From contig CP070750.1 of NCBI GenBank assembly GCA_020348385.1, positions 4,044,239 to 4,108,238 on the forward strand: a stretch of DNA of 64,000 bases. Direction: 5' to 3'. This DNA comes from Candidatus Aminicenantota bacterium. GTDB lineage: Bacteria > Acidobacteriota > Aminicenantia > Aminicenantales > Aminicenantaceae. Positions 17,021-25,588 of the stretch are shown piece after piece. Positions within the stretch are counted from its first letter, which is position 1; every line of letters starts with the position of its first letter. The notes below the pieces were generated by a model. That model was not told the DNA's origin. It saw nothing but the letters and a program-made list of their open reading frames with translations, and did no database searches. Both the position numbers and the translations under genes were made by a program.

Positions 17021-18589
17021 TTAATCGGGCAGCTTTGCTGCGATGCGGAATGTTCCTCCAAACCGGCGGCACCAACCTTCGTCGTTGTTGCAGATCCAGA
17101 CATCCGGGGTAATCTCGACTACGAATTCCTTAGCCCCAGATTCCTTTTTCCACCAGAAGGCAAGGATGCGCGGATCGGTGTCTTCTTCCCCTTCCCGATC
17201 TCCAGCCCGGACGGAATTCTTTTCCAACTCAACACCAGATACAGGCTTCAGGCCGATTTGAGCCGGGGAGGCCAGATTATTCCACACGAAGCCTGATTTG
17301 TCGTCAACTTTCAGGATTAAATAGACCATGCCTTGTCCAGGATGTGCTGGCTCGTTGTATATGGATGCTTCGACAGAGTAGGGAAGAGATGCTTCGGAAG
17401 TTTGTGTGCAATCCAGAACACTGAGCTTATCTTTCGCGGGAAGTTTATCAGGCAAAATCTCGTCCATGCTTTTTTCGAGTGTCGGAATAGAACCGAAGAC
17501 CTGGAATGTCCTGGTCCACTCTTGCGATGTTTCATCTTCACCCTGTCCCATCGTAGCCTTGACGGTGGCTGTAAATTCCAGGTTCTCAGCATCTTCGTTT
17601 TGGGCCCACATCACGCCGACGGTATGGGGATAGATGTCCTTTCCCTCCCTTCTTTTGCCCGCCACGATTTTGTTTTTCTGCAGTTCGACACCTTGAGCAC
17701 CTTCCAGCAGGATCTCGGTCGCCACAGCATTGTCAAAAAAGGCTTTGCTTTTTTCATCGGGACTGACCGTTAGGTACATCCGGCTTAACCCGGTGGGCGT
17801 CACTTTGGGAGGGAGTGTTCCGGCCTCGAGATGAACGGGAGCATTTTCCCCTGAAACATCTTTGATTTTCAACGGAGACAAAGCCTGGCGGGGCACTTCG
17901 GTTGCGGGAACCTCATCGTTGTCCGCGAAGGAAACGGCCATGCGTGGTCGATTGGCAAGCTCTTCCCATTTCTTTTCGGAAATCCCGGATGGTCCCAACC
18001 TCTCCTCCAACACTTTTTTCAACTCCTCGGGTTTAGCCCAATCCCAAGAGGCAAGAAGGGTTCCATCCTTGTCGATGACAAATTCCATGTTGGGCATTCC
18101 GCCATAGGTATTCTGCAGTGTATTGTCCATGTTATCGATGATCCAGGGGATGTCGAGCTGCAATTCGGCACTGGCTAGACGGGTGTACTCCTGTCGCATT
18201 TCAAGAGAGTCGGGCTGGGTGAAACCATAAAATCCAGGGTGAGGTTCACGACTCAAAACATTGTAAAACGAAACGCCGCGGTGACCGAAGGCTTTACTCA
18301 GAGCCTCCTCACGGGAGGCTATGCGTCGCCAAGGCGGTCACGTACAACCTCCCCACTGGATGACAAGAAGGGAATCTTTGTATAGGTTGCTCAATGGGAT
18401 CTCGTTCAGATCCTTGTCGTAGATCATGATGTCGGGAACTTTCTTGCCGACCTTTGGAGATCGTTCTTCCCAAGGAATACGCGGTCTGCGCTGCTGTTGT
18501 TGCCGCTGCTGCTGTCCCTTGAGAAAGGAACCGATCAGCAGAAGCACGAACAGAGAAAAGAAAACAAGGGAAATGCGTCCTTTTTTCAT
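17021..18589 (-). CDS. Selenoprotein: exported deiodinase-like protein (CTUPP) with two repeated beta-domains
   Basis: One frame from ATG 18589 to 17021 is broken only by TGA at 18338-18340. Read as Sec it gives 522 residues. There is an N-terminal membrane anchor or signal (6-23), a Gln-rich linker, then a thioredoxin-fold domain (about 45-220) with GGC82-T-U84-PPW, nearly identical to the GSCTUPPF active site of iodothyronine deiodinases. Downstream, E115-P-H117 matches the deiodinase EAH segment and NMDNTLQNTYGGMPNMEFVIDKDG its later core. Residues about 235-522 are two related DsbD-alpha-like domains, each with GVEL-K-N...AG.REG; the second has the cysteine pair ICNNDEGWC. The reaction is unknown: reductive dehalogenation or peroxide/thiol chemistry. 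Confidence 0.88.
18302..18320 (-). promoter_or_regulatory. SECIS-like hairpin for the deiodinase-like selenoprotein
   Basis: Seventeen bases after the UGA, AGCCTCC-CGTGA-GGAGGCT forms a perfect 7-bp stem with a 5-base loop containing GU. The loop begins 24 bases after the UGA, inside the bacterial SECIS range. Confidence 0.7.
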
Positions 18590-18627
18590 TTTCTTTTTCC
18601 TCCTTGGAATATCATTTCTGGATTATA

Positions 18628-20697
18628 TTAGGGATTGGGATCAAAAACAAGTTTCTCTTTTTTTTCACCCAGCTCGGCATCTTCTTTGATCGAACAGAGC
18701 GCATGGTTCCACACGACATCATGGACAAAGGCTGGGAAGAGAAGACGAACGAACCACCAGAATATCTTCCCTATGGCCCGTTTTCCCTTTTTATAGTCGA
18801 ATGACGTGTATATGACAAGACGGTTATTCCCATCTTTGGTCGGTTTGATCTCGAATATGAGTTTCCCTCTATCTGCATATTTTTCACTCACTTCGTAATA
18901 CAGAACTTTTTCCGGGACCACTTGCTTGAGCTTCATATCCAAAGAAAGGGGCAAAAATTTTATCTTGTACCTAATAATTGACCCTATCTGGTTGGACAAT
19001 CCCGCCTGACGCGTGATTTCCACAAAACGGAGTCTCATGTAGTTTCTCGTTTTTTCTCCAAATTTCCCGAACTCCCCGAATATTTTTCTGTTTGATGCTT
19101 TAATCTTGATGGCATACATGCGTTCGAAATCAGGGGTTCCATCTAGGGTCATTCCCAGGGCAGAAGAAAGAGAACTTTTGATATAGTCTCTCTTTTCCTT
19201 TAAAACGACCGTAGGATACCTGCCATACTCTCCCCATTTCAAGCCAAACAAAAATTCGGTAAAGATGTTTCTCAACGTCACAATTAATCCGCCGAGAAGG
19301 ACTGATTTGAGAGCCCGGAAATTGAACATATCGCCCAATATTTCCCTATAGTCTGCATAACCGCTGGCTATTTTCCACAAAACTTTTCCTAAAGGTCTCT
19401 TGCTCTTGTCCTTTATCTTCAGCTCTGTGGCGAATGTCTGATAAAGGATTCTGCTGAGGAATGGAGTGCTGAATGCAAGCCGGATCAGGTAAAATACCAG
19501 CTTTCCGTGGCGGTTATCCCTAGATAACCATTTGACGGTTTTTCCGTATTCTTTGATTAAATTTTTTTTACTTGAGCCTTTTTTCATAATGATGTGGGCA
19601 AGCTGTGAGGCGGATAAAAAGGCAGAATACAACCCATCTTTGTACAACCGAGATCCCACAGCATCGCCGATGATCGCCAGCCCTTCGGCAACTGGATTCT
19701 TGGCAACACCGACAGTCATTCTTGGTGAACAAGCACAGGCCACAGGGTAAGTGACAATATTCGGTAGGATTCTATTCAATTGGGGCAACTTGACTATTTT
19801 GCTTATGATCTTCCGGGTATCCTTCGGAAGCGTAGCTCTATCGATATATTTTCCTATGACAGTGACAGTCAAGTAGTCTCCTTTGGGAACAAGCGCGACA
19901 TGCTCTAGGGACAATTCCTTTGCTCCGTATTCTATAAAATAAACCTCGTTTTTCAAGTTTTTTTCTAGAACTTCTGGAGAGACTTTTAGTTCAAAAACGA
20001 GAGTCCTTCTAAGCTTGGCAGGAACAAAATCTGGATTAATCCGCTGAATCGAGCGAACAAGCGTATTTTCTCTGTAATCTTTGCCAGAGCGCGCATTTAT
20101 GCCAGTGGCAACGGCAACAAAAGAGGCAGGCATGGATATCACATCTCCTGATGCCAATTTGGTTTTTAACACAGGAATGTTTTGGTCCAAATAATTAATT
20201 TCCAGAACTTCTCCTTGGAGAATCCTCGCTCCTTCTTCGACCGCCTTCCCAAGGAGGAAAGCATCCAATCCTCGCTGCTTGTTTTTGGAATTCGACGGGA
20301 GCGATCCACGGAACACCGAAAACATTTTCATCTGGTTTGGAACCTTGATGGGGATATTTTTCCACATCCCGTGGATCCATATCCTGTTTATGTCTCCCCT
20401 GTTAATCTCTGGGGGGACATGGATTCCGGTCTCCTCCATTATGGCACTCAACCTGGGGGAGATGCCTCCGGCTCCGAAGTTGCATCCTTTGCTCCACCAA
20501 GTATTATCCTCGACCTTCAAAGTGGTTTTTTTTTCAACAATGACAACATCGATCTCCCGATTCAAGCTCCGGGCTTCTCTGAGAAGACAAATGGCGAAAA
20601 AAGATCCTGCTGGTCCCCCTCCAACGACAGCGAATCTCTTCCTATCCCATTTTGTCCAATCAAAGCCCTCGGGCGTAATGCGATGTTCTTCAGCCAT
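18628..20697 (-). CDS. FAD-dependent oxidoreductase (geranylgeranyl-reductase-like) with C-terminal SRPBCC-like domain
   Basis: 689 residues. The N-terminal Rossmann FAD site RFAVVGGGPAGSFFAICLL and the later GLAIIGDAVGSRLYKDGLYSAFLSA motif mark the geranylgeranyl reductase/FixC-like flavoprotein family, which reduces isoprenoid double bonds or halogenates. The last 180 residues (EYGRYPTVVLKEKRDYIKSSLSS..IYTSFDYKKGKRAIGKIFWW) resemble a lipid-binding START/SRPBCC-like domain. That fusion makes the protein about 250 residues longer than simple family members. It lies just upstream of the deiodinase-like gene on the same strand with a 38-base gap, so they may be co-transcribed. The substrate is unknown, probably hydrophobic. 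Confidence 0.75.
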   Translation of the reverse strand: MAEEHRITPEGFDWTKWDRKRFAVVGGGPAGSFFAICLLREARSLNREIDVVIVEKKTTLKVEDNTWWSKGCNFGAGGISPRLSAIMEETGIHVPPEINRGDINRIWIHGMWKNIPIKVPNQMKMFSVFRGSLPSNSKNKQRGLDAFLLGKAVEEGARILQGEVLEINYLDQNIPVLKTKLASGDVISMPASFVAVATGINARSGKDYRENTLVRSIQRINPDFVPAKLRRTLVFELKVSPEVLEKNLKNEVYFIEYGAKELSLEHVALVPKGDYLTVTVIGKYIDRATLPKDTRKIISKIVKLPQLNRILPNIVTYPVACACSPRMTVGVAKNPVAEGLAIIGDAVGSRLYKDGLYSAFLSASQLAHIIMKKGSSKKNLIKEYGKTVKWLSRDNRHGKLVFYLIRLAFSTPFLSRILYQTFATELKIKDKSKRPLGKVLWKIASGYADYREILGDMFNFRALKSVLLGGLIVTLRNIFTEFLFGLKWGEYGRYPTVVLKEKRDYIKSSLSSALGMTLDGTPDFERMYAIKIKASNRKIFGEFGKFGEKTRNYMRLRFVEITRQAGLSNQIGSIIRYKIKFLPLSLDMKLKQVVPEKVLYYEVSEKYADRGKLIFEIKPTKDGNNRLVIYTSFDYKKGKRAIGKIFWWFVRLLFPAFVHDVVWNHALCSIKEDAELGEKKEKLVFDPNP

Positions 20698-20812
20698 TTG
20701 TATCAGGAAAAGTCTAATCCATTATTTTTCAAAAAATTTTTTCCGAACGCGAAGTTGATGATTTTTTTGAACGAAGTGCTTCTTGAATTATTTTCTGGGA
20801 TTATTGGAATCA

Positions 20813-21457
20813 CTAACCACGGAATTGGTTGATCATCAGTTCTTCATCCCATGATGGAACAATAGCATGGTTAGACGAATATTGCCTCCATTCATCGTAT
20901 GAAACAAGCGGCCGGGTCCTTTCGATTTCATTGACCGTCGTTTTCACGACTCCGGGTAATTTATTTACCATTTCTGCCAAATACCTATTCAACTCCTCCT
21001 CAGAATCAGCCAGAATTGAAAATTGAATGCTGTCGCCGAAAAGATGAAACGTGTAGGCGATGTAAGCCATTATCAAGCCTTCAGGAAGGACAGCGTTTTT
21101 AATATTTTGATAAACATCTTTGAGTTTTTTCGGAAACACCTTTAGGGTAATCGTGAATCGTTTCATATCTTTTGTATCCTTAGGGATCGGAAAAAACACA
21201 GGTTTGATCATATTAATCACCCAAATATCCGTTATGTTTTCGATTTTGTTTAAACGCTCGGCGATAAAATCTCCGAGAACACCTGGATCATTGGTATGGA
21301 TAAATAGACTCACATCTTTGTGCTTGATTCTCTTGGAAAGGTATAGCAACTGTCCTTTCCCTTTTATGCTATCCTGCAATTCGGCTATTTGAGACATGAT
21401 TACATCACAAATCTTCATCTTCGTTTCCTGGGATTGCAACCGGATAATGTTGATCAT
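20813..21457 (-). CDS. Protein with two Lrp/AsnC-type effector (RAM) domains, no HTH
   Basis: 214 residues. Two segments resemble the Lrp/AsnC ligand-binding beta-alpha domain: about 35-105 (VSLFIHTNDPGVLGDFIAERLNKIENITDIWVINMIKP) and about 113-190 (MKRFTITLKVFPKKLKDVYQNI..ILADSEEELNRYLAEMVNKLPGVVKTTVNEI). No DNA-binding helix-turn-helix is seen. The ATG at 21457 follows GGGAGGGATCG. It lies upstream of the FAD oxidoreductase in the same direction (115-base gap) and may sense a small molecule for that enzyme. The function is inferred only from fold. Confidence 0.5.
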   Translation of the reverse strand: MINIIRLQSQETKMKICDVIMSQIAELQDSIKGKGQLLYLSKRIKHKDVSLFIHTNDPGVLGDFIAERLNKIENITDIWVINMIKPVFFPIPKDTKDMKRFTITLKVFPKKLKDVYQNIKNAVLPEGLIMAYIAYTFHLFGDSIQFSILADSEEELNRYLAEMVNKLPGVVKTTVNEIERTRPLVSYDEWRQYSSNHAIVPSWDEELMINQFRG

Positions 21458-21678
21458 CGATCCCTCCCTTTATTTCTTGACTATTCCCATAAAAACAATC
21501 GATTCCATTGGTTCTATATAGTTAGTTTATTTTCATCATCGCCATTTGTCAAGTTTCCCAAGCACTTTTTTGTCTCCAAAGTGGGAACAGGAAATCTTAC
21601 TCCCTGTCATAAAATTGCCCCTTTTTGAATAATTTATGACTTGGAGTTATAATTGGGATCACAATCGAGGAGAATATT

Positions 21679-23274
21679 TTGACAGGAATAACCAGGCGAA
21701 CATTCCTAAAAACAGCGGTGGGAAGCGCCATTGCCACGATGACTTTGGGATGCAATCTATTCAAGTCCAAAAAGCGGCCGATGAACCTGGTCTTCATCAT
21801 GACAGACCAGCAACCCATAAGCACACTGGGATGTTACGGCAATCCGCTGAATCCGACACCAAACCTCGATCGCCTGGCCCAGACGGGCATGCGCTTTAGT
21901 AATTTTTACATCAGCGCTTTTCCCTGCAGTCCATCCCGCGCCAGTATGCTGACCGGGATGTATCCCCAGAAACATGGCGTTATCACGAACAATGTTCCCC
22001 TCGGGGACAAAATTCCATCTCTCGGATTCATCATGCGGGATTCGGGTAGAGATACCGGCTATTTCGGCAAAAGCCATCTCAAGGGTCACATGTACAGAAA
22101 CATGCCCTGGAGAGAGCCTTTCAACGGGAAATGGTACTGGAAACGCTTAGCGGATGAGAGAGAATACAGATTCGAGCAGGTGGAAGGAGGATTAGGGGAA
22201 GACCATGCTCAACTGGGATTCGAAACTTGGGCAGGAGGATGGAAAGATTACCATGACTACCTGAGAAATGTCGGGTTGGGAGATCTGCTGAAGGAGCGCC
22301 CGATCCCCGGCAATCACAACGATCTTCCCAGTGCGGGAAGGGATGAACATCGGTATTCCCTACTCCCAGAGGAACACCACATGGCCTCCTTTTTTGCCCA
22401 AAAAGCGGTACAATACATCCGATCTCAACACGCAAAAAATCAGCCCTTTGGTGTGGTGCTATCATTTTTTGGCCCCCATCTCCCCGTTGCACCGCCTAAA
22501 CCTTGGGATGAGAAGTACTCTCTCGACCAGTGCCCGTTGCCGCCAAACCATCACGACATGCTCGAAGGAAAGCCGATAGAACAAAAAGACAACTCTGTCT
22601 GTTATATGGCACCAAATTGGGAAGAAGCCCAGTTTCGAGATTACATCCGCCGTTATTACGGATATTGCGCCTTCATCGACCAACAGATCGGAAGAGTTTT
22701 GAACACATTGACCGAGTGTGGACTGGAAGACAGCACCATCGTGATCTTCACCTCCGATCATGGCGATATGATCGCAGCCCACGGATTCATCTACAAAATG
22801 GACAATTGCTGCTATCAAGAACTGGCGAATGTTCCGTTCATCATCCGGGCACCCGGATTGACCAAACCCGGTACGACACACAAAGGGCTCGTCGAAAGTG
22901 TGGATATCTTGCCGACATTGATCGATCTTTTGGGCCTCCCTAAAGTAACAGGAGTACAGGGAAAAAGTTTTCGCAAAGTTCTCTCTTCCCCGGGAATTCC
23001 TTTTCGAGACCGCGTATTCATCCACTGGAATGGGCCTTCTTTCATCACTCTTGATGGCCAGTGGAAATATGCCCTCCATCCCCATAGCAAGACAGACGAG
23101 CTCTACCATCTCAAAGAAGATCCTGGTGAAATGAAAAATTTGGCGGTGGATGAAAAATTTAAAGACACCTTGAAAAAAAAGCGGCAGGAAATCTATTCCT
23201 GGCTTCATGAGACGACCTATCCCTATGCAGATGTCATTATAAAAAATACGAGAGATAAACACTTGATTTCGTAA
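21679..23274 (+). CDS. Tat-exported sulfatase (Cys-type)
   Basis: 531 residues from a TTG that follows CGAGGAG by 8 bases. The Tat motif RRTFLK is followed by a lipobox-like LGC25. The sulfatase active site C83-S-P-S-R87 needs conversion of Cys83 to formylglycine. NLVFIMTDQQ and TSDHGDM are metal-binding motifs. It hydrolyses sulfate esters, probably of polysaccharide or glycan, at the cell surface. It is monocistronic. No formylglycine-generating or anSME-type enzyme is seen in this window, so maturation must be encoded elsewhere. Confidence 0.9.
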   Translation: MTGITRRTFLKTAVGSAIATMTLGCNLFKSKKRPMNLVFIMTDQQPISTLGCYGNPLNPTPNLDRLAQTGMRFSNFYISAFPCSPSRASMLTGMYPQKHGVITNNVPLGDKIPSLGFIMRDSGRDTGYFGKSHLKGHMYRNMPWREPFNGKWYWKRLADEREYRFEQVEGGLGEDHAQLGFETWAGGWKDYHDYLRNVGLGDLLKERPIPGNHNDLPSAGRDEHRYSLLPEEHHMASFFAQKAVQYIRSQHAKNQPFGVVLSFFGPHLPVAPPKPWDEKYSLDQCPLPPNHHDMLEGKPIEQKDNSVCYMAPNWEEAQFRDYIRRYYGYCAFIDQQIGRVLNTLTECGLEDSTIVIFTSDHGDMIAAHGFIYKMDNCCYQELANVPFIIRAPGLTKPGTTHKGLVESVDILPTLIDLLGLPKVTGVQGKSFRKVLSSPGIPFRDRVFIHWNGPSFITLDGQWKYALHPHSKTDELYHLKEDPGEMKNLAVDEKFKDTLKKKRQEIYSWLHETTYPYADVIIKNTRDKHLIS

Positions 23275-23416
23275 CCATTTTCTCTATTTCTGTCGTTATT
23301 ATAACTGGAAGCTTACTCAGATTTGTGGTTTAATATCTAAGATTGAGTGGAAGAGAAATCCTCTGATCTCAGTCTAATAGGTGTACTCATAAGATTACAA
23401 CACAGTATATGAAACA

Positions 23417-25423
23417 ATGAAGTGCCCCAAGTGCCTGGCCGATAATCCTCCCGACAGCCGCTTCTGCCGGAAATGTGCCACTCCGCTTCCTGTCGAAGAG
23501 GATTTGGCCATCTCCCAGACCAAAACCCTCCAAATGCCCGCCACAATGTTGGATAGAGGGACCACTTTTGCTGAAAGATACGAGATCATCGAGGAATTGG
23601 GCAAGGGTGGTATGGGTAGAGTCTACAAGGCTTTTGATAAAAAAATCAAAGAAGTGGTGGCTCTCAAACTCATAAGGCCTGAAATCAGCGCCGATAGGAA
23701 CACCATCGAACGCTTTAACAACGAGCTGCGATTGGCCCGCAAGATATCACACCGCCATGTATGCCGGATGTATGATGTCGGTCAAGAAGGCCCCTCCCAT
23801 TTCATCACCATGGAGTATGTGCCGGGAGAGGATTTGAAAAGGTTTATCAAACGATCGGGACAGCTGACGGTCGGAAAAGCCGTTTCGATAGCCAAGCAGG
23901 TCTGCGACGGCTTGGCAGAAGCTCATCATCTGGGCATTGTCCACAGGGATCTAAAGCCGCAGAATATCATGATCGATGAGAACGGCAACACACGGATCAT
24001 GGATTTCGGGATCGCCCGTTTTCTCGAAGGAGAAGGCATGACGACCCAGGGTGTCATGATCGGGACGCCTGACTACATGGCCCCCGAGCAAGCAGAATTG
24101 GAAGGCGTGGATCAGCGGTCGGACATATATGCGCTGGGCATAATCCTTTTCGAAATGGTCACAGGACGGGTGCCATTCATGGGAAAAACTCCCTTGAGTG
24201 TCGCGATGAAGCACAAAAACCAGGATCCTCCCGATCCGACAGATCTCAACGCGCAGGTGACCGCGGACCTCAGTCGAGTGATACTCATGTGCTTGGAAAA
24301 AGAAAAAAGTCAGCGATACCAGATTGTGGAAGATCTTCTTGCCGATCTGAAAAATATCGAAGAAGGGCTGCCCACGACGCAAAAAATTATCCCAAAGGCA
24401 AAATCTCAGCCCTCCGATGAAATAACTGTCACGTTCAAGAAAAAAAAGTTCCTGATTCCGGCTCTGGTTGTGTTGGCCATCTTTGTGGCTTTTGTCATCC
24501 GGCAGATTATCCCTCCTGGGGAAACAGTAACAACTGTCCAAGAAACTTCGAACTTAGTGAAACCACCTGTTCCCCCTGAAATCAGAGCAGGGAGAGAAGA
24601 TAGGGCATCCGAAAAAACAACGCCTTCCTTAAGAAGCTTGATCCCAACGGATATAGAAAAAGTCATCGATCCGTCTAAATTCAGCGGCGAGATACAATGG
24701 CTGGGGAGAGCGCTCAGCATGATAAGCCCCGAAGCCATGAAAAACATAGATGAAGAGGAACTGAAAGGATTTGAAAAATTCCTGGTGACTATCAGGGACA
24801 AGCTGCCCGAGGAAGGTTCCTACAGGAGTGCCATCGACCAAGTCAGGAGCAAACTGAAAGAAGGGAAAAAGCTCCAGGACGCCGGCAAACAAGAGGAAGC
24901 GGAAGAAAGCTACTTGGAGAGCCAATCCCAGATGAGAAATCTCCTGGAATCGGTCAGACAGAAAGAAAGAGCAGACAGGGCAAAGAATTCGATGGAGCAA
25001 GCGCGATTGTATGCCTCCCAAAGAGTCAGCGCGGCAAAGGACAATTTGCTGTTTGCTGTGGCGGAGGAACAGGTGAAACTTGCCGCTGATTCCTACGATA
25101 AGGGCGATTTTGCCGGGGCAAACACGCTGTATGGCGTTCTGGAAAAAATCTTCACCTACAGCGTTCAGGAAAGCGATGGTGCTGGGAGTGTCGAAATTTT
25201 GAAAAATTATGTCGCAGGTCTCAGGACCGAGGTCAATATTGCGGGTATCCCTGCCTCCGCATCTTGGTTTTATGACAGAGCCAGGGAAGAAGAGGAACAG
25301 GGCAAATCGCTTTCAGAGGAAAAGGAATACGAAGCCGCAGTAGAAACCTACATCCAGGCCGCCTTCCTTTATGAAAAAGTCCAGGAGGAAGTTGCGAAAA
25401 ATCGAATCCCTCAAAGGCGCTAA
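23417..25423 (+). CDS. Membrane Ser/Thr protein kinase with zinc ribbon
   Basis: 668 residues: zinc ribbon (C3, C6, C17, C20), kinase domain about 55-320 (GKGGMG, VALK lysine 84, IVHRDLKPQN, MDFGIAR), a Lys-rich stretch, one transmembrane helix (about 346-366), and an extracytoplasmic C-terminal part of about 300 residues that is helical and charged, with TPR-like pieces near the end. It is thus a PknB-like receptor kinase with a non-PASTA sensor. It shares the zinc-ribbon-kinase head with the protein at 1192-4233, so the two are paralogues with different output or sensor modules. The start lacks a good Shine-Dalgarno. Confidence 0.87.
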   Translation: MKCPKCLADNPPDSRFCRKCATPLPVEEDLAISQTKTLQMPATMLDRGTTFAERYEIIEELGKGGMGRVYKAFDKKIKEVVALKLIRPEISADRNTIERFNNELRLARKISHRHVCRMYDVGQEGPSHFITMEYVPGEDLKRFIKRSGQLTVGKAVSIAKQVCDGLAEAHHLGIVHRDLKPQNIMIDENGNTRIMDFGIARFLEGEGMTTQGVMIGTPDYMAPEQAELEGVDQRSDIYALGIILFEMVTGRVPFMGKTPLSVAMKHKNQDPPDPTDLNAQVTADLSRVILMCLEKEKSQRYQIVEDLLADLKNIEEGLPTTQKIIPKAKSQPSDEITVTFKKKKFLIPALVVLAIFVAFVIRQIIPPGETVTTVQETSNLVKPPVPPEIRAGREDRASEKTTPSLRSLIPTDIEKVIDPSKFSGEIQWLGRALSMISPEAMKNIDEEELKGFEKFLVTIRDKLPEEGSYRSAIDQVRSKLKEGKKLQDAGKQEEAEESYLESQSQMRNLLESVRQKERADRAKNSMEQARLYASQRVSAAKDNLLFAVAEEQVKLAADSYDKGDFAGANTLYGVLEKIFTYSVQESDGAGSVEILKNYVAGLRTEVNIAGIPASASWFYDRAREEEEQGKSLSEEKEYEAAVETYIQAAFLYEKVQEEVAKNRIPQRR

Positions 25424-25588
25424 GCCATTAAGATATTCTATCTTTGAATTCCCAAGTTTAACGCAAATTCACGAAAAAAAATCCACCGCTGGATGAATAA
25501 GATTATGCAACTTTCAAATTTATCTTCGGGTTATCTATAATATTACCATTCCGTAAATGAAACTCAGAAATTTCGCAGGAGGAGTGAA

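Noticed and set aside
17021-18256. 411-residue protein starting MSREPHPG
   Set aside because: It is the second part of the deiodinase-like selenoprotein after the UGA.
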